Assembly (NCBI GenBank): GCA_963783045.1
Contig: CAWAMD010000009.1
Coordinates: forward strand, 372,001 to 436,000
DNA length: 64,000 nt
Source: CAWAMD01 sp963783045
Lineage (GTDB): Bacteria > Actinomycetota > Nitriliruptoria > Nitriliruptorales > Nitriliruptoraceae
Direction: 5' to 3'
Shown: piece after piece, positions 50,313 through 59,495 of the stretch
Layout: every line of letters starts with the position of its first letter
How positions within the stretch are numbered: position 1 is the stretch's first letter
Program-made: the position numbers and the translations under genes
The notes under the pieces: generated by a model
What the model was told of the DNA's origin: nothing
Databases searched by the model: none
Seen by the model: the letters and a program-made list of their open reading frames with translations, nothing else

Positions 50313-50541
50313 GGGAACCGGTCGAGTGGGATCGTCCGGCGGGCACGGAGGGTAGCAGCGGCCTTCTGCTGTGGGCGAGCGCCGGCGTCGCGGTGCCCTC
50401 AGGCGGCGGGCGGAGGCACCGGAACGCGCGATGCGGGGTCCGCTGTTCCCCGGGTTCGGTGTGCGCGCTCCAGCTAGCACTCTCTCAGATCGTCGGTACG
50501 GTCCTCGACTCTTCCCCAAAACCCCCACACGGAGTTGTGCC

Positions 50542-51072
50542 GTGTCTCGACGCTTTCTCACGTCCCTGCTCGCCGGTGTCGCCCTGACCGTGGGCATCGC
50601 CGCCACCCCCGCCGCGGCCTCCGAGCCGGCGGACCTCATGCCCCTGTGCGGTGAGGTCGGCCACGACTGCGGGACGGTGGTCAACACCCCGGACGCCCGC
50701 ATCATCGGCGACCACTACGGCCACGACATCGGCCAGGTGCTGAACGACGCCGACATCGACCGGATCCTCGAGCTCTCCCGCCAGAAGGACGTCCAGGCAG
50801 CCGCCAGCACGGCGGTCGAGCCGGTCCAGGCGACCGTCTGGGACCGTCTCGCGCAGTGCGAGGCCGGTGGCAACTGGGCCTCGACCGTCGGCTACTACGA
50901 GGGCGGTCTGCAGTTCGCCCCGGGCACCTGGGACGCCTACAAGCCGGCCGGCTACCCGAACCACGCCTACGACGCGAGCCGCGACCAGCAGATCCTCGTC
51001 GCCGAGCGTGTGCTCGCCGACCAGGGCTGGGGCGCCTGGCCCGTCTGCTCGCGCAAGATCGGCGTTCGCTGA
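50542..51072 (+). CDS. Resuscitation-promoting-factor-like secreted transglycosylase
   Basis: 176 residues from GTG 50,542 with a GGAG box. Signal peptide RRFLTSLLAGVALTVGIAAT PAAAS, a ~90-residue linker with one Cys pair (LCGEVGHDCG), then the Rpf domain: WDRLAQCEAGGNWASTVGYY with catalytic E in CEAGGNW, YEGGLQFAPGTWDAY and ILVAERVLADQGWGAWPVCS. Rpf proteins cut peptidoglycan glycan strands during growth or resuscitation. Confidence 0.9.
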   Translation: MSRRFLTSLLAGVALTVGIAATPAAASEPADLMPLCGEVGHDCGTVVNTPDARIIGDHYGHDIGQVLNDADIDRILELSRQKDVQAAASTAVEPVQATVWDRLAQCEAGGNWASTVGYYEGGLQFAPGTWDAYKPAGYPNHAYDASRDQQILVAERVLADQGWGAWPVCSRKIGVR

Positions 51073-51302
51073 CACCGCACGCTTCGTGGCCCCCGGCCGC
51101 CCCGCACGTCAGGGCGGGCCGGGGGTCTCGTCATTGCTGCGACGGCGTCCGCCGGTCGGTACGCCGCCCGGCGTCGCGTCGTGAGCGCCCCGCTGCGCGC
51201 CCAGCCACCATGGCGCGGCCGGGCTCGTGAAGAACGGGCGGATCGTCCCACATCCGGGACGGACTGCCCGAGCTGCCGAACGAGTCGGGCAGGCCAGCGT
51301 GG

Positions 51303-51377
51303 TCGGGGCGGCCGGATTCGAACCGGCGACCTCCTGCTCCCAAAGCAGGCGCGCTAACCAAGCTGCGCTACGCCCCG
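51303..51377 (-). tRNA. tRNA-Pro(TGG)
   Basis: 75 bases; acceptor CGGGGCG/CGCCCCG, discriminator A, anticodon loop TTTGGGA giving TGG, T loop TTCGAAT; CCA not encoded. Confidence 0.95.
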
Positions 51378-51498
51378 TGCGCGCCGGAAGGTACCGCATG
51401 CGATGTCCGTGGCCGTGGCCGCGAACTCCTCCTCGCACAGTCGGCAGACGCGTTCGGTGTGAGGCGCAACGATGCGCCGCGCCGGGCGGGAGGGGCCG

Positions 51499-52188
51499 TC
51501 AGTGCCCCACGAGCCGCGAGGCCACCGCCACGAGGTCCGGACCCTCGACGGTCGGCTCGGCGAAGTACCCGGGGTAGGTCGTGCCTTCACGGTTGACCCA
51601 CGCGCCCACCAGGCCGGCCTCGACGCCACCCTGCACGTCCCAGGGGTGCACGGCCACCATCGCGGTGGTCTCCGCGTCGGCGCCGAGCTCCGCGAGCGCG
51701 TACCGGTACGCGTCCGGATGCGGCTTCCACACGCCGGCGCCCGACACGTCGAGCGTCGCGGCGACCTGGTCGCTCAGGCCGGCGCGCTCCAGGAACTGCT
51801 CGGTGACGGCGGTCGTGCCGTTCGTGAACGTCGCCACCGTGACACCGTCCGAGGCCAGGCTCGTCAGCGCCTCCGCCACGTCCGGATGGGGCGTGACCTC
51901 CTCGAACGCGGCGATCACCTCCTCGGCGACGGCGTCGGGGTCGTCGAGGTCGGCCGCCCGTGCCAGCTCGCGGGCGTGATGAGCCGCGATGTCCGGGAAG
52001 GCGGCGAAGCGGCCGGCGGACGCGGCCGCGAACCCGTCGCGGAGCACGGTGGCGAACCAGCGCGGCACCTGCTGGGCGTACAGGCCGGCATCCTCGAAGT
52101 GACGGCGCACCGACCCGAGGGCGAACAGCGTCTCGTTCACGTCGAGCAGGACGTGGGTGACCTCGGGGACGGTCGCGGACACGGACAC
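51499..52188 (-). CDS. HAD-superfamily hydrolase, haloacid-dehalogenase type II-like
   Basis: 229 residues from GTG 52,188. THVLLDVNETLFALGSVRRH: motif I is DVNET, where the first Asp is the nucleophile (the second Asp of DxD is replaced by N, as in the type II dehalogenase group). Motif II TNGT in VATFTNGTTAV; motif III K in GVWKPHPDAYRYA; motif IV in VAVHPWDVQGGVEAGLVGAW. Substrate cannot be assigned. Confidence 0.88.
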   Translation of the reverse strand: MSVSATVPEVTHVLLDVNETLFALGSVRRHFEDAGLYAQQVPRWFATVLRDGFAAASAGRFAAFPDIAAHHARELARAADLDDPDAVAEEVIAAFEEVTPHPDVAEALTSLASDGVTVATFTNGTTAVTEQFLERAGLSDQVAATLDVSGAGVWKPHPDAYRYALAELGADAETTAMVAVHPWDVQGGVEAGLVGAWVNREGTTYPGYFAEPTVEGPDLVAVASRLVGH

Positions 52189-52488
52189 GGGATGCCTCCG
52201 GTGATGGGAACACCGACCAGCGTGGCGCGCCCGCGGCCAGCGTGTTTCGGCCAGCGCGGTCGTCAGGACGGGCTCGGATGGACATGACGGCGTGAAGGTG
52301 CCACCATCCCCATCCGACCGGCGCGACGTCGGTCTCGTTCCGTCGTGCGTCAGCCTGTCAGCCAGCCTGTCCCGATGAACGCCGCGCCGTGCGTGCTCGC
52401 TCCGCTCCACGCCCCGGCGACCACGCGGCACGCTCCACGGCCCATGTGCGGCCGACTCGCCAGCCAGCAACGAAAGCCTCGAGATCAG

Positions 52489-53958
52489 ATGAAGACGACT
52501 GTCGAGAACCTCGACCCGGTCAAGGTCAAGCTCACCGTCGAGGTCGAGCCGGAACGGGTGAAGAAGGCCTTCGACAAGGCCGCCCGCGAGATCGCGAGGC
52601 AGGTCAACATCCCGGGGTTCCGCCCGGGGAAGGCCCCGCGCCGCCTCCTCGAGCAGCGGATCGGCAAGGGTGCCATCGCCCAGCAGGCCATGGAGGACTC
52701 GCTGACCGACTACTACGTCGAGGCGCTGCAGGCCGAGGACGTCAACGCCGTCGCCTCCCCGGAGGTCGACGTCAAGAACTTCGACGAGTCGGAGGGCTGC
52801 ACGTTCGAGGCCACCGTCGAGGTCCGGCCCGAGTTCGACCCGCCCGAGCACGAAGGCATCGGCGTCAGCTATCCGGAGTGGGACGTCGACGACGATGACG
52901 TCGAGTCCCAGCTCGAGCAGATGCGCGAGCGCTTCGCCGAGGTCGACGAGGTCGACCGTGCCGCCGACACCGGCGACTACGTCACGCTCGACCTCCGGGT
53001 GTTCATCGACGGCGAGGAGCTCGAATCAGCAGCCGTGGAAGACGCCCTCTACGAGGTCGGGTCGCAGGGTGTGACCGCGCAGCTCGACGACGAGCTCGTC
53101 GGCAAGGAGGGCGGCGCCGAGTTCACCTACACGGACACGCTCCCCGACGAGTACCCCGAGCGTGGCGGCGAGGAGGCCGAGTTCCGCGTCGTCGTCAAGG
53201 ACGTGCGCGAGAAGACCCTGCCGCCGCTGGACGACGACTTCGCGACGACCGCCTCCGAGTTCGACTCGATCGACGAGCTCCGCAAGGACCTGCGCGACAC
53301 GCTGCTGCGCCGCCGGGTCATGCAGGCCCAGGGCGAGCTGCGCGGCCGCATCCTCGAGGCCTACCTGGCCAACGTCGACATCCCGCTGCCACCGTCGATG
53401 ATCGAGGAGGAGAAGGACGCCCGGCTCACCCAGATCGAGCAGCAGGCCGAGCAGTACGGGCTCGAGATGGACCAGCTGCTGGCGATGCAGGGCACCTCGC
53501 GCGAGGAGTTCGAGTCGAACGCCGAGGAGCAGGCCACCCAGTCCGTCAAGGCACGGCTGGTCCTCGACGCGCTCGCGCAGAAGCTCGAGATCGACGTCGA
53601 GGCCGACGACATCGACCGCGAGGTCGTGCGCCACGCCCAGCAGCACGGCGTCTCGCCCCAGCAGATCGCCGAGATCGTCCAGCAGCAGGGCTCCATCGGT
53701 GCGCTCGTCGGCGACGTGCTGCGCCGCAAGACGATCGACCGGATCGTCGCGGCGGCGGAGATCGAGGGTGGTCCATCACAGGACGTGCTCATCGAGCTCG
53801 GCCTCGAGGACGACCCGAACGCACCGGACGACGAGGACGAGGGCGAGGGCCTGATCGTGCCCGGCCAGGACACCGGCGAGTCCGGCGGCGAGCTCATCGT
53901 CCCCGGCGGGGCCGAGGCGTCGGACGAGGACGCGGACGAGGGCGGCGAGGAGGAGTAG
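52489..53958 (+). CDS. tig: Trigger factor, ribosome-associated chaperone
   Basis: 489 residues from ATG 52,489. The ribosome-binding signature is in IPGFRPGKAPRRLLEQRIGK (GFRxGKxP). A FKBP-like prolyl isomerase domain follows (GDYVTLDLRVFIDGEELES, TDTLPDEYPERGGEEAEFRV) and a helical chaperone domain (ILEAYLANVDIPLPPSMIEE). An acidic Gly/Glu tail of ~60 residues is typical of actinobacteria. It precedes clpP and clpX as in most relatives. Confidence 0.95.
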   Translation: MKTTVENLDPVKVKLTVEVEPERVKKAFDKAAREIARQVNIPGFRPGKAPRRLLEQRIGKGAIAQQAMEDSLTDYYVEALQAEDVNAVASPEVDVKNFDESEGCTFEATVEVRPEFDPPEHEGIGVSYPEWDVDDDDVESQLEQMRERFAEVDEVDRAADTGDYVTLDLRVFIDGEELESAAVEDALYEVGSQGVTAQLDDELVGKEGGAEFTYTDTLPDEYPERGGEEAEFRVVVKDVREKTLPPLDDDFATTASEFDSIDELRKDLRDTLLRRRVMQAQGELRGRILEAYLANVDIPLPPSMIEEEKDARLTQIEQQAEQYGLEMDQLLAMQGTSREEFESNAEEQATQSVKARLVLDALAQKLEIDVEADDIDREVVRHAQQHGVSPQQIAEIVQQQGSIGALVGDVLRRKTIDRIVAAAEIEGGPSQDVLIELGLEDDPNAPDDEDEGEGLIVPGQDTGESGGELIVPGGAEASDEDADEGGEEE

Positions 53959-53977
53959 CCGCACTCGCTGCAGTGGT

Positions 53978-54016
53978 GTGAAGGGTTGTCCCGCTCTCGT
54001 CGGGACAACCCTTCAC
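53978..54016. terminator. Long hairpin after tig
   Basis: A perfect 16-bp stem GTGAAGGGTTGTCCCG/CGGGACAACCCTTCAC with a 7-base loop, 20 bp after the tig stop. No T-tract, but strong enough to end transcription. A similarly built hairpin with GTGAA...TTCAC ends stands at 59,348. Confidence 0.7.
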
Positions 54017-54139
54017 GAATCCCGTCGGGGGCGTCGCCCCTGAGGAAGCATGCGTCCGGGCGACGCAGCAAGCGGGGGAGGCGTTCGGCGCGTCGGTATC
54101 CTCGACAGTCCCAGCCCTTTTCGTTCGAGGAGCCTCCAC

Positions 54140-54793
54140 GTGTCCCACCTTCTGACCCCGGCCGGCCTGACCGGTCCGTCGCCCGAGAACTACCTCGTGC
54201 CCACGGTCATCGAGCAGACCAACCGGGGTGAGCGGGCCTTCGACATCTACTCGCGGCTCCTGCAGGAGCGCATCATCTTCCTCGGCACGCCCGTCAACGA
54301 CGAGATCGCCAACGTCGTGATGGCGCAGCTGCTGCACCTCGAGTCCGAGGACCCGGACCGCGACATCGCGCTCTACATCAACTCGCCCGGCGGCTCGATC
54401 ACGGCGCTCTTCGCCATCTACGACACGATGGAGTACATCAAGTGTGATGTGACGACCATCTGCATGGGGCAGGCCGCCTCGGCTGCGGCCGTGCTGCTGG
54501 CCGCGGGCGCGAAGGGCAAGCGGTTCGCGCTGCCGCGCTCGCGCGTGCTGCTGCACCAGCCCTCCGGTGGTGCCGAGGGCCAGTCGGTGGACGTCGAGAT
54601 CGCCGCGAAGGAGATCCTGCGGATGCGCGACCTCCTGAACGAGATCCTCGCCGAGAAGACCGGCCAGACCGCGGAGCGGATCTCGTCCGACACCGATCGC
54701 GACTTCATCCTCGATGCCTACGCCGCCAAGGAGTACGGGATCGTGGACGAGGTCATCGAGAGTCGCAAGGCCCAGGAGCAGGCCATCCGCTGA
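54140..54793 (+). CDS. clpP: ATP-dependent Clp protease proteolytic subunit
   Basis: 217 residues from GTG 54,140. Catalytic triad: S114 in CMGQAASAAAVLLAAG, H139 in RSRVLLHQPSGGA, D188 in SDTDRDFILDA. NSPGGSITALFAIYDTMEYI is the usual substrate-strand region. ClpP forms the proteolytic barrel and needs ClpX or ClpC for unfolding. Only one clpP is seen here; many actinobacteria have a second one nearby, which is missing in this locus. Confidence 0.95.
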   Translation: MSHLLTPAGLTGPSPENYLVPTVIEQTNRGERAFDIYSRLLQERIIFLGTPVNDEIANVVMAQLLHLESEDPDRDIALYINSPGGSITALFAIYDTMEYIKCDVTTICMGQAASAAAVLLAAGAKGKRFALPRSRVLLHQPSGGAEGQSVDVEIAAKEILRMRDLLNEILAEKTGQTAERISSDTDRDFILDAYAAKEYGIVDEVIESRKAQEQAIR

Positions 54794-54995
54794 CGGCGGT
54801 GCCGGTGCCCGCCCCGGGCTTCGTCCCCGGCGGTCCGGCGGCAACTCTCAGCGACCCTCGGATGCAGTCAGTACCATCGAGGTGCCGAGGGGCGTCGGGC
54901 TCCAGCGAGCGGCCATGGGGCGGTCGCCAGCCGGAGCCTCGAGGGGCTCCGTGGGGAGACCAGGCGCTACGAGAACCGACGAGTGAGGACCGCCA

Positions 54996-56267
54996 ATGGC
55001 GAAGTTCGGTGAGGGAGGCGACCTCCTCAAGTGCTCGTTCTGCGGCAAGTCGCAGAAACAGGTCAAGAAGCTCATCGCCGGGCCCGGCGTCTACATCTGT
55101 GACGAGTGCATCGACCTGTGCAACGAGATCATCGAGGAGGAGCTCTCCGAACCGTCCGAGCTCCAGCTCGACGAGCTGCCGAAGCCGAAGGAGATCTACG
55201 AGTTCCTGAACGACTACGTCGTCGGGCAGGAGTCGGCGAAGAAGACCCTCGCCGTCGCGGTCTACAACCACTACAAGCGGATCCAGGTCGGCACGGCCTC
55301 GGCCGACGAGGTCGAGCTGCAGAAGTCGAACATCCTCCTGCTCGGCCCGACCGGCTCCGGCAAGACCCTGCTGGCCCAGACGCTGGCCCGGCTGCTCAAC
55401 GTCCCCTTCGCGATCGCGGACGCCACCGCGCTGACCGAGGCGGGCTACGTCGGCGAGGACGTCGAGAACATCCTCCTGAAGCTCATCCAGTCGGCCGACT
55501 TCGACGTGAAGAAGGCCGAGACGGGCATCATCTACATCGACGAGGTCGACAAGATCGCCCGCAAGTCCGACAACCCGTCGATCACCCGGGACGTGTCGGG
55601 CGAGGGCGTTCAGCAGGCGCTGCTGAAGATCCTCGAGGGCACCGTCGCGTCCGTGCCGCCGCAGGGCGGACGCAAGCACCCGCACCAGGAGTTCATCCAG
55701 ATCGACACGGCGAACATCCTGTTCATCGTGGGTGGGGCGTTCGCGGGGCTCGAGCGGGTCGTCGAGCAGCGCATCGGCCGCAAGGGCGTCGGCTTCGGTG
55801 CCGAGGTCTCGGCGGCCAAGGACAAGGACCTCGGCTACCTGCTGCGCAACGTCCTGCCCGAGGATCTCGTCAAGTACGGGCTCATCCCCGAGTTCGTCGG
55901 CCGGTTGCCCGTCGTCTCCTCCGTCGAGCCGCTCGACCGTGACGCGCTCGTCGACATCCTCACCGGGCCGAAGAACGCCCTCACGAAGCAGTACCGCAAG
56001 TTCTTCGAGTTCGATGGCGTCGAGCTCGAGTTCGAGGACGAGGCGCTCGAGGCCGTCGCGGACCTCGCGATCCTGCGCCAGACCGGCGCCCGCGGGCTGC
56101 GCGCCATCCTCGAGGAGGTGCTGCTCAACACGATGTACGAGCTGCCCTCCCGCGAGGACGTGCAGCGCTGCGTCATCACGACGGAGACGGTGCGCGAGAA
56201 GACCAACCCGACGCTCGTGCCGCACGGCGGGCTCTCGGAGGTCGAGCCGACCGAGCGCTCCGCCTAG
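54996..56267 (+). CDS. clpX: ATP-dependent unfoldase ClpX
   Basis: 423 residues. Zinc-binding domain CSFCGKSQKQ (13-16) and YICDECIDLCNEI (36-39); Walker A GPTGSGKT at ~116-123; Walker B IIYIDEVDKIARKSDNPS; sensor GFGAEV-like and GARGLRAILEE segment (sensor 2). The IGF-type ClpP loop reads RKGVGFGAE (GVGFG in place of IGFG). 202 bp after clpP. The TAG stop lies inside the left terminal repeat of the element at 56,264. Confidence 0.95.
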   Translation: MAKFGEGGDLLKCSFCGKSQKQVKKLIAGPGVYICDECIDLCNEIIEEELSEPSELQLDELPKPKEIYEFLNDYVVGQESAKKTLAVAVYNHYKRIQVGTASADEVELQKSNILLLGPTGSGKTLLAQTLARLLNVPFAIADATALTEAGYVGEDVENILLKLIQSADFDVKKAETGIIYIDEVDKIARKSDNPSITRDVSGEGVQQALLKILEGTVASVPPQGGRKHPHQEFIQIDTANILFIVGGAFAGLERVVEQRIGRKGVGFGAEVSAAKDKDLGYLLRNVLPEDLVKYGLIPEFVGRLPVVSSVEPLDRDALVDILTGPKNALTKQYRKFFEFDGVELEFEDEALEAVADLAILRQTGARGLRAILEEVLLNTMYELPSREDVQRCVITTETVREKTNPTLVPHGGLSEVEPTERSA

Positions 56268-56432
56268 TGGTCCGTTTCGGAAGTTCCTTCTGCATTCGAT
56301 CGTCCCTGCATCCCGGATGGCGGCGTTGCTCGTCGTCGACGTAGAACCCCGCTACGACGACGACTCGCGCCTTGCCCTCCGGGCGCAGGAACGCTCTCGA
56401 TGCGACAAAGGACCTCCGAAACAGACCACTAG
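56264..56432. mobile_element. MITE-like element with terminal inverted repeats
   Basis: CTAGTGGTCCGTTTCGGA (56,264-56,281) is matched in inverse by TCCGAAACAGACCACTAG (56,415-56,432), one mismatch in 18, with weaker similarity continuing ~17 bases inward. The 169-bp unit codes for nothing convincing. Size and ends fit a non-autonomous transposon (MITE). It begins one base before the clpX stop codon. Confidence 0.65.
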
Positions 56433-56605
56433 ACCGACGCCCACCCGACGTTCCGGCCGCCGCGTTTCCACCGCGGCGGCCGCTTCGCGTGCGCGCCCCT
56501 CCCGCGAGCGCAGGACGTTCCCCATGCCCGGGTGGGGTCGATCCCCCATGGTGTTCCCGGCTGCCCTGGATGACACTGAGTACAGGACGAATTCTGGAGG
56601 GTGAC

Positions 56606-57586
56606 ATGCGGGTCGACCTCGATCGCCGGCTCGACGACTGGGTCGGCGCTCAGCTCATCAGTCCCGACCAGGCCGACGCGATCCGGGCCCGCGAGCGGGC
56701 GGCAGGCGGTGGCGACAGCCGCCTGCCGCTCGTCGCGGAGGCGCTCGGGTACGTCGGGGCCACCCTGGCGCTCACCGCGGTCGGGATTTTGCTCGGCCAG
56801 TACTGGGACCGGTTCGCCGACCTCGCGCAGCAGCTCGTGGCCGGTCTGCTGACCCTCCTGCTGCTCGGCGCCGGCTGGACGCTCCGCGAGCGCAGCCACC
56901 CGGCCATTCAGCGCCTCGTCAGCCTGCTCTGGTTCCTCGGCGTCAGCGCGTTCGCCTGGACGGTCGGTCTCGTCGCCTACCGGACCGCCGGGATCCGTGA
57001 GGCGGCCCTCGGCATCACGGTCGGCGCGGCGGTCGCCGTCGTCGGCGGGGTGCTGTGGCGGCTTCGGAGCCGGAGCCTGCAGCTCATCGCCATGACCGCC
57101 GGCGTCCTGACCGTCGCCGTGTCGCTGCTCGCGGCCCCCGACGCCTACGTCGGGCCGCTCTTCTTCGGCGTCGCCGTGTACGGGCTCGGGCTCGTCTGGG
57201 CGCTCCTGGGCTGGGGCGAGGTGCTGACCCCGTCGCCGACTGCGCTCGTCCTCGGCTTCCTCGGGCTCGGGGTCGGCGCCCAGATCATGGCCATCGAGGA
57301 CCCCTGGTGGTGGATCGGGAGCACCGTCGGCATCGTCACCGCCGGTGCGCTCGTGGTCGGCAGCGTCCTCACCCGTCGGGTCCTGCTGCTCGCCTTCGGC
57401 GCGGTCGGCATCTTCGTCTTCGTGCCCGAGCTGATCTTCCGCCTGTTCGCCGACACCCTCGGCGCGCCCATCACGCTGCTCGTCACCGGCATGCTGCTCG
57501 TCGTCGCCGCGCTCGGGCTCGCCCGCCTGAAGGACGAGGTCACCGAGGAGCCGGCCCCGGACCGGGAGGAGGTGACGATCCGATGA
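56606..57586 (+). CDS. DUF2157-type integral membrane protein
   Basis: 326 residues from ATG 56,606 behind GGAGGG. A short N-terminal cytoplasmic part (LDRRLDDWVGAQLISPDQAD AIRARE) as in DUF2157, then about nine or ten hydrophobic helices (LVAEALGYVGATLALTAVGI, LVAGLLTLLLLGAGWTL, and so on). Function unknown. Its stop overlaps the next gene (ATGA). Confidence 0.75.
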   Translation: MRVDLDRRLDDWVGAQLISPDQADAIRARERAAGGGDSRLPLVAEALGYVGATLALTAVGILLGQYWDRFADLAQQLVAGLLTLLLLGAGWTLRERSHPAIQRLVSLLWFLGVSAFAWTVGLVAYRTAGIREAALGITVGAAVAVVGGVLWRLRSRSLQLIAMTAGVLTVAVSLLAAPDAYVGPLFFGVAVYGLGLVWALLGWGEVLTPSPTALVLGFLGLGVGAQIMAIEDPWWWIGSTVGIVTAGALVVGSVLTRRVLLLAFGAVGIFVFVPELIFRLFADTLGAPITLLVTGMLLVVAALGLARLKDEVTEEPAPDREEVTIR

Positions 57587-58326
57587 CGTCGACCACCGGA
57601 CCCCGCGGCACCGAACCCCGCGGCACCGAGCCGCCGAAGGCCCTCGGCACCGGGACGGCAACGACGACGGCGCGGCGTCGCACCGTCGCGATCGTCGCCG
57701 CCGGCCTGGTCGTGGTCGTCGTGACGGCGATCATCGCGCTGGCCGGGATCGTGCCCTACCCGTCCTTCCCGACGCTGGCCGCCGCCCCGCAGCCGGAGCC
57801 GCCGGGCCGCGTCGCCTTCACGCGGTGGGAGGACCGGGAGGGCACCTGCCTGTACGTCGCGACTCCCGCCGGCGCCGTCCACCAGGTCCGCTGCGGCGAC
57901 GAGGTCGGTGGCTACGGGACCGGCTGGGAGTCTCCCGGCCGCCTGGCGATCCGCAGCTACGGCCCCGGCGGGGACGTCGTCGAGATCGTCGACGCCGACA
58001 CCGGCGACACGCTCGCGACCCGGCCCGGCTCGACACCGGACAAGGTCCCGCCCACCGAGCCGGGCGTCACCGGCCGGGTCGTCGCGCGCAGCGCTGACGG
58101 TCACGCGAGGCTGCTGGTCAACGAGAACGGCAGCCTTCGGACACTCCTGGACGTGACCGGGCCCGACAGCTACCGGTTCTCAGACCCCACCGTGTCGCCC
58201 GACGGCGGGTGGGCCGTGCTCAGCGACAGCGCCGACCGGCTCCTCGTCGTCCGGCTCACCGGCGAGCCGGCGCCGCGCATCTGGGCGACCCACGCCGGCA
58301 ACGCATTCTGGGAGCCCCGGGCCTGA
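57583..58326 (+). CDS. Membrane-anchored beta-propeller-like protein
   Basis: 247 residues from ATG 57,583. One helix (VAIVAAGLVVVVVTAIIALA) at ~35-55; the outer domain (EGTCLYVATPAGAVHQVRCG, VVEIVDADTGDTLATRPGST, LLVNENGSLRTLLDV, DPTVSPDGGWAVLSD) has TolB/WD40-type strand patterns and two cysteines. The N-terminus has a GTEPRGTEPP repeat. Coupled to the DUF2157 gene; role unknown. Confidence 0.65.
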   Translation: MTSTTGPRGTEPRGTEPPKALGTGTATTTARRRTVAIVAAGLVVVVVTAIIALAGIVPYPSFPTLAAAPQPEPPGRVAFTRWEDREGTCLYVATPAGAVHQVRCGDEVGGYGTGWESPGRLAIRSYGPGGDVVEIVDADTGDTLATRPGSTPDKVPPTEPGVTGRVVARSADGHARLLVNENGSLRTLLDVTGPDSYRFSDPTVSPDGGWAVLSDSADRLLVVRLTGEPAPRIWATHAGNAFWEPRA

Positions 58327-58388
58327 GCGCCACCGGCCGACCGCGGCCTAGGGTGCGGGCGGTGCCGTTGCCGCCCGCACCTGCTGCC

Positions 58389-59351
58389 ATGCCCACCGAC
58401 ACGTCCGGTCGTCCCGCGCCGGCACTCCCAACGGCCGACGACGTCACCGCCGCCGCCGACCGGATCGCCGGCCACGTCCGCCACACGCCGGTGCTCGCGC
58501 TCGAGCCCGGCGCGGTCGGCGTCGACCACCCCGTGCACGCGAAGCTCGACCTGCTGCAGCCGACGGGGTCCTTCAAGGTGCGGGGCGCGGTGAACCTGCT
58601 GCGCAGCTGCGACGTTCCCGCCGCCGGCGTCGTCGCGGCCTCGGGCGGCAACTTCGGGCTGGCCATCGCCTGGGCCGCCCGCCGGCTCGGTCATCAGGCG
58701 GTCATCTTCGTGCCGGCCACCTCGCCCCGCGCGAAGATCGACCGGCTCACCGACCTCGGTGCGGACGTGCACGTCATCGACGGCTACTACGCGGACGCGC
58801 TGGCCGCCAGCGACACCTTCGTCGCCGAGAGCGGCGCCCTCCGCGCCCACGCCTACGACCAGCACGCGGTCGTGGCCGGGCAGGGCACCTGCGCCCGGGA
58901 GCTGGACGACCAGGTTGCCGACCTCGACACGGTGCTGGTCGCCGTCGGCGGGGGCGGGCTCATCGCCGGCGTCGCCACCTGGTTCGGCGACCGCGTGACG
59001 GTCGTCGCGGTCGAGACCGAGGGCACCCCGGCGCTGCACGCGGCCCTGGACGCCGGCGCCCCGGTCGACGTGACGGTCGGCGGGCTGTGCGCGTCCTCGC
59101 TCGGGGCGCGACGCGCCGGGGACATCGCGTTCGCCGTCGCCCGCCGCCACGTCGATGCCTCGCTGCTCGTCACCGACGAGGACGTGGCCGAGGCCCAGCG
59201 CCGGCTGTGGGAGGGGGCGCGCCTCGTCGCCGAGCCCGGCGGTGCGACGGCGCTCGCGGCGCTGACCAGCGGCGCCTACGTCCCGGCACCGGGGGAGCGG
59301 GTCGCGGTGATCCTCTGCGGCGCGAACACCGACCCCACCCAGGTTGTGTGA
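58389..59351 (+). CDS. Threonine/serine dehydratase-like PLP enzyme
   Basis: 320 residues from ATG 58,389. PTGSFKVRGAVNLL holds the PLP lysine; ASGGNFGLAIAWAARRLGHQ is the phosphate/substrate Asn motif; VGGGGLIAGVATWF binds PLP phosphate; LCGANTDP is the C-terminal loop. Fold type II; the length without an ACT domain fits catabolic dehydratases or serine racemases. Substrate not certain. Confidence 0.88.
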   Translation: MPTDTSGRPAPALPTADDVTAAADRIAGHVRHTPVLALEPGAVGVDHPVHAKLDLLQPTGSFKVRGAVNLLRSCDVPAAGVVAASGGNFGLAIAWAARRLGHQAVIFVPATSPRAKIDRLTDLGADVHVIDGYYADALAASDTFVAESGALRAHAYDQHAVVAGQGTCARELDDQVADLDTVLVAVGGGGLIAGVATWFGDRVTVVAVETEGTPALHAALDAGAPVDVTVGGLCASSLGARRAGDIAFAVARRHVDASLLVTDEDVAEAQRRLWEGARLVAEPGGATALAALTSGAYVPAPGERVAVILCGANTDPTQVV

Positions 59352-59387
59352 ACGATTCACCCGGGAATACCCGGGTGAATCGTTCAC
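59348..59387. terminator. Long perfect hairpin after the dehydratase gene
   Basis: An 18-bp stem GTGAACGATTCACCCGGG/CCCGGGTGAATCGTTCAC with loop AATA, beginning at the stop codon. Likely terminator; shares the GTGAA/TTCAC ends with the hairpin at 53,978. Confidence 0.7.
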
Positions 59388-59495
59388 GTATCCCGCGAGG
59401 GAGCACGGGACGCCCGCCCGGGGTGAAGTCGGCAGGACGCCGTGGATACGCTCGGACGCCACTGTTGCCCGCCACAGAAACAGGGACCGCCAGCG

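Noticed and set aside
50313..50541. ydaO (c-di-AMP) riboswitch before the rpf gene
   Set aside because: Known upstream of some rpf genes, but no consensus segment was recognised here.
45120..50705. Very long open frame on the minus strand (1861 codons)
   Set aside because: Only the part 45,120-46,343 is protein-like; the rest is antisense to mgtE, the dipeptidase and rpf genes and is open only because of high GC.
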